Positions 43,956 to 52,437 of a stretch of 64,000 nucleotides of DNA are shown in pieces; the stretch's first letter is position 1, and every line of letters starts with the position of its first letter. Source of the DNA: Crenothrix sp. D3 (GTDB lineage: Bacteria > Pseudomonadota > Gammaproteobacteria > Methylococcales > Methylomonadaceae); NCBI GenBank assembly GCA_002134785.1, contig MBQZ01000010.1:22276-86275 (forward strand), given 5' to 3'. The translations under genes were made by a program, and so were the position numbers. Below the pieces are notes generated by a model. It had not been told where the DNA came from. It saw only the letters and a program-made list of their open reading frames with translations, and made no database searches.

Positions 43956-45083
43956 TTGAGTTTACACAGTTACCAGTCAGTAAATCGCGAGCAATTAGTC
44001 AAAGACCTCACTGCAATTCATCAACAATCACTTGCCAATACTGGCATTAAGGATTTTGAACATTTAACCAGAATGGAAAAATGGGGCAAAATTTGCTCGA
44101 TTATTGGTTATGGTACAGCGTGGATTTTTCCGAATCCGATTTCCGCGCTGTTAATCAGTCAGGGCAGTTTTACTCGCTGGACACAAGTAGGGCATCCGAC
44201 GGTGCATAGAGCCTACGATAAAATTGAGGGTGGCGATAAGAATTACACCAGTAAAAAATTTGCTCAGGGCTGGCGACGTTTTATTGATTGGCCCGACTGG
44301 TTTACTATGGCTGGCTGGCATCATGAACATAATGTGTTGCATCATTATAGTTTGGGTGAAAAATCCGATCCCAACAATGCGCAACATAATATGGAATGGC
44401 TGAGACAATCAAAGCTGCCGATGTGGTCGCGCTATGTGATAGTGGCGGCTTTTTCAGGAATATGGAAAATTGTGTATTACACGCCCAGAACCCATAAAGA
44501 ATTGCGTTTACAGTCTGCTAAACGGCAAGGTGATTCTGAACCAGCGATGAGCCGACTTGGGGCATGGAGTATGTTTACCAAACAAGGCAGGGCATTATGG
44601 TTGCAAAGTATTTTGCCTTATACCGCCTATCGCTTTGTGTTGTTGCCGTTGCTGTTTTTACCGTTGGGCAGTTTTGCGGTTATCAGCGTATTGATTAATT
44701 CACTGCTGGCGGAAATTTTCACCAATATGCACAGTTTTCTGGTGATGATTCCCAATCACGCAGGTGATGATGTGATGATGTTTGATGAAAAAAGTCACAG
44801 TAAAGGCGAGTTTTATTTGCGGCAAATTTTGGGTTCAGTGAATTATCCGACGGGGTCTAATTTCAATGATTTTTTCTACGGCTGGTTAAATTATCAAATC
44901 GAACATCATTTATGGCCCGATATGCCGTTGAGCCAATATCAAAAAGTGCAACCACAAGTGGAAGCGGTGTGTAAAAAACATAATATTCCTTATCTTCAGC
45001 AATCAGTTTTTAAACGCTTACTGAAAGCTGTGGATGTGATGGTGGGTAAAACGTCGATGCTGAAACCCATCGTTGTTGCGTAA
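43956..45083 (+). CDS. Membrane fatty acid desaturase family protein
   Basis: A 375-residue protein with [10 protein letters not shown] and [10 protein letters not shown], the second and third His boxes of membrane desaturases/hydroxylases. A first box is less standard (G-H-P-T-V-H-R). There are about four hydrophobic segments. The start is probably TTG 43956 (AAGGGAC upstream); the first internal ATG would remove 36 residues. The substrate is unknown; acyl-lipid desaturation is the default. Confidence 0.85.
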   Translation: MSLHSYQSVNREQLVKDLTAIHQQSLANTGIKDFEHLTRMEKWGKICSIIGYGTAWIFPNPISALLISQGSFTRWTQVGHPTVHRAYDKIEGGDKNYTSKKFAQGWRRFIDWPDWFTMAGWHHEHNVLHHYSLGEKSDPNNAQHNMEWLRQSKLPMWSRYVIVAAFSGIWKIVYYTPRTHKELRLQSAKRQGDSEPAMSRLGAWSMFTKQGRALWLQSILPYTAYRFVLLPLLFLPLGSFAVISVLINSLLAEIFTNMHSFLVMIPNHAGDDVMMFDEKSHSKGEFYLRQILGSVNYPTGSNFNDFFYGWLNYQIEHHLWPDMPLSQYQKVQPQVEAVCKKHNIPYLQQSVFKRLLKAVDVMVGKTSMLKPIVVA

Positions 45084-45136
45084 AAAATAACTCAAAGCCT
45101 ATCCTACAACTACATCAAATACCCTAGATTATAATC

Positions 45137-45823
45137 ATGACCGATTTAGAAACCATCACCCCACACCGAATTCGTAGTTTTGTTCGTCGTCAAGGACGAA
45201 TTACTCAAGCTCAACAATATGCCTTGGATAATGATTGGCAACGCTATGGTCTTGATCCGCAAGTGAATTATGATTTTACTGACGTTTTTGGGCGTGACGC
45301 ACCGTTAATTATTGAAATTGGTTTTGGTAGTGGTGATAGTCTTGCTAGTACGGCGGCGGCGAATCCTGACATTGATTATATTGGTATTGAAGTGCATCTT
45401 GCGGGCGTTGGTCATTTGATGATGTTGTTAGCACAGCAAGGCTTAACTAACGTGCGGATTTATTGTCATGATGCAATTGAAGTGATTGAGCAGAAAATTC
45501 CTGATAATCGCTTAACGGGTTTACATTTATTTTTTCCAGATCCGTGGCATAAAAAGAAACACCATAAACGCCGTATTGTGCGCCCTAGTTTTGTAGAATT
45601 ATTGTTGAAAAAACTAAAAACGGGGGGTTATTTTCATGCGGCAACTGATTGGCAACATTACGCTGAGTCTATGTTAGATACTTTGTCTGCGGATGGAAGG
45701 CTTCAGAACACAAGTACGACAGACGATTATTGTGAACGCCCAGATTATCGCCCACTCACTAAATTTGAGCAACGTGGTTTGCGTTTAGGGCATGGGGTTT
45801 GGGATTTGATTTTTAGAAAATAA
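45137..45823 (+). CDS. trmB: tRNA (guanine-N7)-methyltransferase TrmB
   Basis: A 228-residue SAM enzyme with [14 protein letters not shown] and [14 protein letters not shown], which are diagnostic for TrmB. It modifies G46 of tRNA. Confidence 0.96.
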   Translation: MTDLETITPHRIRSFVRRQGRITQAQQYALDNDWQRYGLDPQVNYDFTDVFGRDAPLIIEIGFGSGDSLASTAAANPDIDYIGIEVHLAGVGHLMMLLAQQGLTNVRIYCHDAIEVIEQKIPDNRLTGLHLFFPDPWHKKKHHKRRIVRPSFVELLLKKLKTGGYFHAATDWQHYAESMLDTLSADGRLQNTSTTDDYCERPDYRPLTKFEQRGLRLGHGVWDLIFRK

Positions 45824-45835
45824 AAATTCGTCGAA

Positions 45836-45866
45836 AACGCCTATTTTTCGTAAAAAACAGGCGTTG
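45836..45866. terminator. Hairpin between convergent trmB and the dynamin-like gene
   Basis: AACGCCTATTTTT faces AAAAAACAGGCGTT around CGT. The A/T-rich inner stem gives a U-rich arm in both directions, so it may serve both genes, though no external T-run is present. Confidence 0.5.
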
Positions 45867-45877
45867 CACCTACAAAA

Positions 45878-47818
45878 TTAATGACTATCAGGTGTGTAAG
45901 CATCCAGCTGCATTCCTCGAATCATCATATTTAACTCTTCTTTTTTTCGTTTTAACGGCTCTACTTCTGCTTTAAGATGGGCAATATTTTCAGCGACATT
46001 GTCGGTTGATTCGTTAATTTTTCTTAACATTTGCAAGCGATTTTCAATTTGTTTTTTGTGATCTTTGATTTGCTGCATCAATGGTGTTAACGCGGTATTT
46101 CCCCACGCACTGGCATCTTCATGCGCTTGTCTAATAACGTCTCTCGCATTGGAAATTAGCGTACTGTAAAGAGTGTGTATTACCGTACTTTGCTCAGTCA
46201 TTGCCGTTTTTGTACTAGAGCGAAATATTTCACCTTCTTCAAAAATCATTTCTAATTCAGCCTGATAAGTCTTGATAGAGAATAATTTAGGTTCGATTTC
46301 TGCAAAGCCATATTCATCTTTGAATTTCTTATGAATGGCTTTGACTAAACGGCTGGTTTCAGCAGTTATTTCGATTGCATTTTGCAATAAATCACGCAAT
46401 TCATCAAACAATTTACGAATGTTTTGTTTCATACCGTAAGTTGTCATATTACTAGCAATATCGCGTCTAGTTTTTTCAATAATGACATCGACTTTTTCAC
46501 TGTCGAATGAGTCGATAAGCATTTTGGCTTGGGTAATAAAAACACGGCGACTAGCCTGAAAATTTTCAATATTAGCCATGTAAATATTTTGCTTATCGCG
46601 AGTTTCAGCCATCAATTTACCCGTCATATCTTGATTTTGAAAGTCTATTTTTTTGAATTCTTCCAGTTGTTCTATAGCGTGGACTAAGGCTTTATTGGTT
46701 AAATGCGATGATTCATTCAGTAAAAATCCCATGTCTCGCACGACGGTTCCCATTAATATATTGCGTTTTTGTTTCAATATGTCGGTCGCAAGGTATTTTT
46801 CTAGGCTGGCTAAACGGCTACGTTCAAATAAAGGGGTATCAGATTTTACTTTGGCTAATAAAGCTTGTTTGGCAGATACAGGAAAAATAGCTTTTTCGTC
46901 TATTTTTAAAATCGCCGCCGAGGTTTTAATTTGTGATCTAATGGATTCATCATAAGCAGCCGATCCACCTATATCATCCCACATAGCATCAATTTTGTTC
47001 ATGACCACAGCGAGACCTTGTTTTTTACCGCCACGCGCAAGGCAAATGTGATTAAGCCACATATCGAGGTCACTTTTAGTCACCCCTGTATCGGCGGCGA
47101 GTACGAAGATAATCGCTTGTGCGCTAGGCAACATATTTAGCGTCAATTCTGGTTCAGTACCTAGCGCATTTAAACCAGGTGTATCGAGAATTGATAAACC
47201 TTCTTTCAGTAAAGGATGCGGAAAGCTAATGAGAGCGTGTCGCCAGCAGGGTATTTCTACCATCGTTGGATTAACAAGTCCTTGTTCTTTCGCTTCGCGT
47301 TCATTCCATAAGCCCAGTTCGTCAGCGACTTCACGAGGTACTTTTTTGACGGCAACCAGTTCTTTAAAGGCTTCCTGCATTTGTCTAGGCGAGTTACCAT
47401 TTAAATCAAAATGTACCCAACGATCAGGCATTTGCTTAAATTCGGCGAGGGTATTACTTTCCAGACGGGTTTCAATATTGAGTAACCGAATATAACTACC
47501 ACCTGCTTCATCATAAAAAAGCTCGGTAGGCGACATAGTGGTACGCCCTGGTGCAGACGGCAGCAATCTAACGCCTGTTTCAGCAAAAAATAGCGCGTTA
47601 ATTAATTCAGTTTTACCGCGAGAAAACTCAGCAACGAATGCTAACGTAATCCGATCCGATTGAAGGTTATTAAGGATATTTAAAAGAGTTGTAGTGCTAT
47701 TAGCATCAGTCATGTCATAGCGTGTCCGCCATTGCTGATACATCTCTATGGATTGCACTAGTTTTGCACGCCATAGCGAATACTCGTGCATTTGATTTTT
47801 AAAATCCAGATTACTCAT
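45878..47818 (-). CDS. Bacterial dynamin-like GTPase
   Basis: A 646-residue protein with an N-terminal GTPase domain. The P-loop is A-E-F-S-R-G-K-T-E-L-I-N-A-L, with switch T-T-M-S-P-T, D-T-P-G-L and N-K-I-D. A long helical stalk follows (about residues 330-646), ending in coiled coil. Such proteins remodel or tether membranes. No transmembrane helix is seen. It is a single gene, divergent from nothing nearby. Confidence 0.85.
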   Translation of the reverse strand: MSNLDFKNQMHEYSLWRAKLVQSIEMYQQWRTRYDMTDANSTTTLLNILNNLQSDRITLAFVAEFSRGKTELINALFFAETGVRLLPSAPGRTTMSPTELFYDEAGGSYIRLLNIETRLESNTLAEFKQMPDRWVHFDLNGNSPRQMQEAFKELVAVKKVPREVADELGLWNEREAKEQGLVNPTMVEIPCWRHALISFPHPLLKEGLSILDTPGLNALGTEPELTLNMLPSAQAIIFVLAADTGVTKSDLDMWLNHICLARGGKKQGLAVVMNKIDAMWDDIGGSAAYDESIRSQIKTSAAILKIDEKAIFPVSAKQALLAKVKSDTPLFERSRLASLEKYLATDILKQKRNILMGTVVRDMGFLLNESSHLTNKALVHAIEQLEEFKKIDFQNQDMTGKLMAETRDKQNIYMANIENFQASRRVFITQAKMLIDSFDSEKVDVIIEKTRRDIASNMTTYGMKQNIRKLFDELRDLLQNAIEITAETSRLVKAIHKKFKDEYGFAEIEPKLFSIKTYQAELEMIFEEGEIFRSSTKTAMTEQSTVIHTLYSTLISNARDVIRQAHEDASAWGNTALTPLMQQIKDHKKQIENRLQMLRKINESTDNVAENIAHLKAEVEPLKRKKEELNMMIRGMQLDAYTPDSH

Positions 47819-47952
47819 GACCAGCCTTTTTTACTAACACAATTCTATAAGTGAGTCGAAACACCAGATTGAAGGTATTTTTTAATAATTGTAGTATATA
47901 TTTCAATAACTACTAAATCGAGGGCAGTTTTATTTTTCAGACACGATGGTTA

Positions 47953-48588
47953 TCAAATGCCATAAAGCTGTTGGTAGTTTTTGATTTTATTGACTTCTTC
48001 ACTGGCATTAGCTATCAAATAATTGATGATATCAGCTAAGTTAATAATTGAAACCACGGGCATATTAAAACTTTCTTCGACTTCTTGAATAGCAGAGCGG
48101 TCATTTTGCCCCTTTTCTTGCCTGTCCAAGGAGATTAATACCCCTGCTGGTATGGCGTGGGCATTGTGAATGATGTCAACGGATTCTCTGACTGATGTGC
48201 CAGCAGTGATGACATCGTCGAGAATGATGACTCTACCCTGCAAAGGTGCGCCTACTAAAAGCCCGCCTTCGCCGTGGTCTTTAACTTCTTTACGGTTAAA
48301 GACAAACGGTATGTCTTCACCTGTTAATCGAGAGTATGCGATGGATGTTGCACTGACTAAGGGAATACCTTTGTAGGCAGGACCATAAAGAATATCTGGT
48401 TTAATGCCTGATTGGATAAGTGCTTGTGCGTAAAATTCCCCTAGCTTACCCAGTTGTGAACCCGTGTTAAACAAACCCGTATTAAAAAAATAAGGGCTAA
48501 TCCGCCCAGATTTTAACTCGAATTCGCCGAATTTTAATACGCCACAAGCCAAGGAGTATGAAATAAAATCTTTTTTATAATCAAGCAT
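47953..48588 (-). CDS. pyrE: Orotate phosphoribosyltransferase
   Basis: A 211-residue enzyme with the PRPP motif V-I-I-L-D-D-V-I-T-A-G-T-S and the flexible loop R-K-E-V-K-D-H-G-E-G-G. It converts orotate to OMP. Confidence 0.95.
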   Translation of the reverse strand: MLDYKKDFISYSLACGVLKFGEFELKSGRISPYFFNTGLFNTGSQLGKLGEFYAQALIQSGIKPDILYGPAYKGIPLVSATSIAYSRLTGEDIPFVFNRKEVKDHGEGGLLVGAPLQGRVIILDDVITAGTSVRESVDIIHNAHAIPAGVLISLDRQEKGQNDRSAIQEVEESFNMPVVSIINLADIINYLIANASEEVNKIKNYQQLYGI

Positions 48589-48624
48589 AGTGTGTAATTG
48601 TACAGTTAATGTGTCATTTTAAGT

Positions 48625-48660
48625 TTGACATCCTCCTCGCCTTAAAGGACGCGGATTCGA
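48625..48660. mobile_element. Probable IS200/IS605-type end (remnant)
   Basis: The minus strand reads GAATCCGCGTCCTTTAAGGCGAGGAGGATGTCAA. This resembles the subterminal hairpin (GTCCTTTAG...GAGGATGTCAA) at the right end of IS605-like elements. No tnpA or tnpB frame is found in the adjoining 48661-48907, which is otherwise empty. Confidence 0.5.
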
Positions 48661-48907
48661 TAGTTTAGCCTTTCATGACCGAAAAGGGTATTTCTGAAAA
48701 GTACCTTATTTCAACCTTAACAGCCCGATAGAGAAAATACATAGCAATAATGTACCTAATGGGATGATACTAACACAAAAGACCTCATTAAAGAAAATCA
48801 ACAACACCTTCATATCTCAACGCGTTACGCTCTTTTTGGTAAAGTTATGCGCGTTAATGTATATCTTAATGGCTATGATGATATAGTATTTCAGTTTTTG
48901 GTTAAGT

Positions 48908-48970
48908 CGCAACCGTTCGCCCTGAGCTTGTCGAAGGGTGTTCATGGTTCAACAAGCTCACCATGAACGG
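48908..48970. repeat. REP-like GAGCTTGTCGAAGG...CAAGCTCACC repeat
   Basis: The arms GAGCTTGTCGAAGGGTG and CAACAAGCTCACCATGAACGG face each other. Same family as 11245-11330 and 52287-52390. Confidence 0.75.
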
Positions 48971-48994
48971 ATTAACATAAACCAAAAATACTAT

Positions 48995-49025
48995 ACTGTA
49001 AGTGCGATAAATTCGCACTTACAGT
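48995..49025. repeat. Perfect palindrome ACTGTAAGTGCGA-TAAAT-TCGCACTTACAGT
   Basis: A 13-bp stem with a 5-nt loop in the 525-bp gap between pyrE and the glycine-zipper gene. No T-run flanks it; it may be an operator-like or REP palindrome. Confidence 0.7.
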
Positions 49026-49116
49026 CAGTTGCGACTATAGGTAACGCTTAGATGATAAGACGACTGAGTTAGTCGTTAAGTAAGCGATTAAAATCATTTG
49101 TTACGCCGCTGAACAA

Positions 49117-49509
49117 TTAATTAACGACGTTATGTCCACGATTTCTCATACAAGTGGTATAAGCTCTTTTGTAAGCCTCATCGGAACTGAGACCTTTATA
49201 CGCGCCACCACCAAAACCACCTGCTGCGGCACCAATAGCGGCACCTGTACCTGGGCTACCCAAAAATGCACCTGTAATCGCACCACCTGCCGCACCCACC
49301 AATGCCCCCGCACCTGCTCCCATCGCTGTTTCTTTGACTGAACTTGCGGCTTGACTGGCTAATTGTCCGCACTGCGCTTGATCTTGTGGAATGGCCTGTG
49401 CATTGCGATCATTGTAGGGGTCAACAGTCGGAGTCCAGCCTGAAACTTGAGCGCAAGCGGTCAGTAAAGTACTTGTAACTATAACAATAATTGTTGCTAA
49501 TTTTTTCAT
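49117..49509 (-). CDS. Glycine-zipper outer-membrane lipoprotein
   Basis: A 130-residue protein with a lipoprotein signal (L-L-T-A-C, Cys19) and a glycine-zipper region rich in G-A-G-A-G-A-L-V-G-A-A-G-G (about residues 63-105). It ends in a short conserved Y-T-T-C-M-R-N-R-G-H. The family resembles SlyB/YMGG-like envelope proteins of unknown function. Confidence 0.85.
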   Translation of the reverse strand: MKKLATIIVIVTSTLLTACAQVSGWTPTVDPYNDRNAQAIPQDQAQCGQLASQAASSVKETAMGAGAGALVGAAGGAITGAFLGSPGTGAAIGAAAGGFGGGAYKGLSSDEAYKRAYTTCMRNRGHNVVN

Positions 49510-49590
49510 GATGATTCCTCGTTTAAGTGTGTTATTTACTTCAGTCTAATTGAATAATTATGAACAGAATATGAATATATCAGTGTTGCA

Positions 49591-52074
49591 TTATAGTTCT
49601 CTTAAAACGCGTAGTGGGGATTTATTTACCACATCTCGCAATCCAAAATAGCCTGTTAAGCCTACTAATAAAGCGGCTGTTATCGGTATCACTGCCCATA
49701 AATAAAAATTAGGGTGATACCCGATGTGTATGACTTGCGTGTACAGTGCGTAACGTATCGCTTCTGATAGGATAACAGCTAATAAACCAGCAATCAGCCC
49801 CAATACGCTAAACTCAATAAAATGGGTTTTTCGTAAAAATTTTCTATGAGTCCCTAGCGTTCGCATTAACGCGCCTTCATAAATACGTTCATCCAAGCTG
49901 GCATAAACCGCTGCAAACAACACTGTAAAGCCTGCTAACAAGGCAAAATACAGTAAATAGTTAATCGCCTGTGTTAATTGCGTCAGAATGGTTTTAATTT
50001 GTTGCAAAATTAAATCGACTTCTAAAACTGTGATGCTAGGGTATTTTTTGACTAGCGCGTTTAATAACGGTTTTTGATTCGTGGACAAATAAAAGCTGGT
50101 GATGAAGGTATAGGGATAATTATTCAAGGTATCGGGTGAAAAAATCATGTAAAAATTCGGCTTCATGGTATTCCATTGCAATTCACGAATACTGGCAACG
50201 GTTGCTTTAACTTGTTGACTGCCGATAGTAAACGTTAGCTCATCATTCAGCTTAATTTTTAAACTTTGCGCCAGTTTTTGTTCAATTGAAACCAGCCCAG
50301 TTTGTGGACTTGTCCACCAATTGCCTTCGATAATTTTATTGTCTTCAGGCAGTTCCTTAGTCCACGTCAAACTCAGTTCTCGATGCGTCGCACTGTCGCC
50401 TTGTGAATCTTTACTGACGACTTGTTGCACAGGTAGGTTGTTGATTGCGACTAATCGTCCTCGCACCACTGGATAAAATTGGCTGCCGCTAATCTGTTGC
50501 TGTACTAATTCTTGCTGAAAACTGGCTTGTTGTTCGGGGAAAATGTTTAACGCAAAATGATTGGGCGCGTTAGTGGGCATGGATTTTTGCCAATCTTCAA
50601 TTAAATCCGTGCGCACGCTGAAACTCAAAATCATGGCAAGCAAGGTAATACTAAAGGCTAAGAGTTGGCTAACACTGGCGCGGCTATTTTTCACCAATCC
50701 CTGTAAACCAAAACGCCACACTAAGGGCAATGCGGGTAACAATTTACGCGTAACTGCTAATAAACCAGTCATTAATAAACCCAGCACAATTAATACGCTT
50801 AAACCCACGCCAATGATAGTCATGGTCATCGTTAAATCTTGGGTATAACGTCCGATTAATAAGGTGATAACCATCAACGCTAGACCATAAACCAACCAAC
50901 CACTGGTAGGTAAAGGCTCCAATTCGCGGCGTAATACCCGCAGTGGTGATACTTGTTTAAGTCGCAACAAAGGCGGCAGAGCAAATCCCAACAACACCCC
51001 CAGCCCCAGTACTAAACCAAACAACACCGCTGAAATACTCGGATTTGCCAGTTGCTTGGGCAATAAATCCTGCAATAAATAAAATAAGCCTTGTTGCGCA
51101 AACCAACCCAATAAGCACCCAATACTACTGGTAATTAAGCCCAATATAATAAATTGACTGCTATATAGCCATACGATTTCCCGTTGCTTACAACCCAGAC
51201 AACGCAACAATGCGGTGGCATTAAAATGCCGCTCAGTATAACGGCGAGTAGCCATTGCAATGGCTACACCTGAAATTAGAATCACGATAATGCTCGATAA
51301 ACCTAAATAACGTTCTGCACGTTCTAACGCCGTGCCTAATTCAGGGCGGTCTTCGTGAATATCCAACAGTTTTTGTGATGGGTTTAATTGCGGTTTAATC
51401 CATTTTTTAAAGTCAGCTAAGGCGTTCGCTTCACCGCTAAATTGAAAAAAGTAATGAACGTGACTGCCTGCTTGCAAAATGCGAGTTGCCGACAAATCCG
51501 CTTCATTCATTAACACACGCGGCGAAAAACTATAAAAATCGCCGCGTTTATCGGGTTCATAAGTGACAATCTGGGTAATAATTAACGACTTTTCACCGAC
51601 CGTCAGCACATCACCGATATGCAGTTTTAATGCGGATAATACTCGTTTTTCTAACCACACCGTGCCACTATCGGGGCCTTTATGTTGTTCACTTTCGACA
51701 CTCAGCTCCGTCGTTTGGGTTTTTAAAAAACCGCGTAACGGATACGCTGCGCTCACCGATTTAATGCTCGCTAACAGCATTTCGTCGTGTTCCATTAACA
51801 CGCTGGAAAATTCAATGGTGCGTGCTTGGGTCAATTTCAATTGCGTTGCTTGGTCTTGCCAAGCGGTAGGTATTGCCGCAGGGCTAGCAATTACTAAATC
51901 CGCCGCTAAAAACTCCGCTGCCTGCATAACCATCGTGTTTTGTAAACGGTCAGCAAATAAGGCGATAGCCGTGGAACTGGTGACAGCAATCAGTAATGCC
52001 AATACCAAGATGGTTAATTCCCCTGAACGACTGTCACGCCATAATAGTCGTAGAGCCAGATTAAAACGGTTCAT
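49591..52074 (-). CDS. FtsX-like ABC transporter permease (YbbP-type)
   Basis: An 827-residue protein with an N-terminal helix (L-T-I-L-V-L-A-L-L-I-A-V), a large periplasmic region and two FtsX bundles (about residues 250-370 and 700-825). This arrangement matches YbbP-type permeases. The partner ATPase (ybbA-like), normally immediately upstream, is missing; only transposon debris and repeats lie there. ATG 52074 is favoured over GTG 52083. Confidence 0.88.
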   Translation of the reverse strand: MNRFNLALRLLWRDSRSGELTILVLALLIAVTSSTAIALFADRLQNTMVMQAAEFLAADLVIASPAAIPTAWQDQATQLKLTQARTIEFSSVLMEHDEMLLASIKSVSAAYPLRGFLKTQTTELSVESEQHKGPDSGTVWLEKRVLSALKLHIGDVLTVGEKSLIITQIVTYEPDKRGDFYSFSPRVLMNEADLSATRILQAGSHVHYFFQFSGEANALADFKKWIKPQLNPSQKLLDIHEDRPELGTALERAERYLGLSSIIVILISGVAIAMATRRYTERHFNATALLRCLGCKQREIVWLYSSQFIILGLITSSIGCLLGWFAQQGLFYLLQDLLPKQLANPSISAVLFGLVLGLGVLLGFALPPLLRLKQVSPLRVLRRELEPLPTSGWLVYGLALMVITLLIGRYTQDLTMTMTIIGVGLSVLIVLGLLMTGLLAVTRKLLPALPLVWRFGLQGLVKNSRASVSQLLAFSITLLAMILSFSVRTDLIEDWQKSMPTNAPNHFALNIFPEQQASFQQELVQQQISGSQFYPVVRGRLVAINNLPVQQVVSKDSQGDSATHRELSLTWTKELPEDNKIIEGNWWTSPQTGLVSIEQKLAQSLKIKLNDELTFTIGSQQVKATVASIRELQWNTMKPNFYMIFSPDTLNNYPYTFITSFYLSTNQKPLLNALVKKYPSITVLEVDLILQQIKTILTQLTQAINYLLYFALLAGFTVLFAAVYASLDERIYEGALMRTLGTHRKFLRKTHFIEFSVLGLIAGLLAVILSEAIRYALYTQVIHIGYHPNFYLWAVIPITAALLVGLTGYFGLRDVVNKSPLRVLREL

Positions 52075-52089
52075 AATTAACACTCATTA

Positions 52090-52272
52090 TTTTTGATGCG
52101 GATGGGTTTAACATTTTCCTGCCGCCATTCGCCAGTGCGTTGCGCCCTTTTAAACAGCTAAACAAGGTTTCAATCTCCCTGCGTTTTGCGTAGGCAACCA
52201 GCGGTTGTTCGATGAATTTGCTGGACGCGATAATGAGCAACGTATTATTAAGTCGTTGCTCAAAAATCTTTT
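52090..52272 (-). pseudogene. IS4-family transposase fragment (YREK region)
   Basis: The minus strand frame reads F-I-E-Q-P-L-V-A-Y-A-K-R-R-E-I-E-T-L-F-S-C-L-K. Y-x2-R-x3-E-x6-K is the IS4 signature. An in-frame stop precedes it and the sequence degenerates after K-G-R-N-A-L, so only about 55 residues remain. It lies directly upstream of the FtsX-like permease. Confidence 0.82.
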
Positions 52273-52286
52273 AACAAAATGGAAAA

Positions 52287-52390
52287 CAGGCTTAACCGTT
52301 CGTCCTGAGCCTGTCGAAGGAAGCCTGTCGAAGCATGGGCGGTTAAGCCCGCCTGTTCGACAAGCTCACAGCTCATCACGAACGGCATTA
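52287..52390. repeat. REP-like repeat cluster (CCTGTCGAAG family)
   Basis: CCTGAGCCTGTCGAAGG, a second CCTGTCGAAGC, then GTTCGACAAGCTCA in opposite orientation and ACGAACGGC. It follows the IS4 debris. Confidence 0.75.
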
Positions 52391-52437
52391 GCTATATCGA
52401 ACTTGTAAGCTGTCGTTGCCAACCAGCGGCAATCTAA

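Noticed and set aside
48661..48907. Possible tnpA/tnpB remnant beside the IS605-like end
   Set aside because: Both strands were read; only short frames without HUH or TnpB motifs were found.
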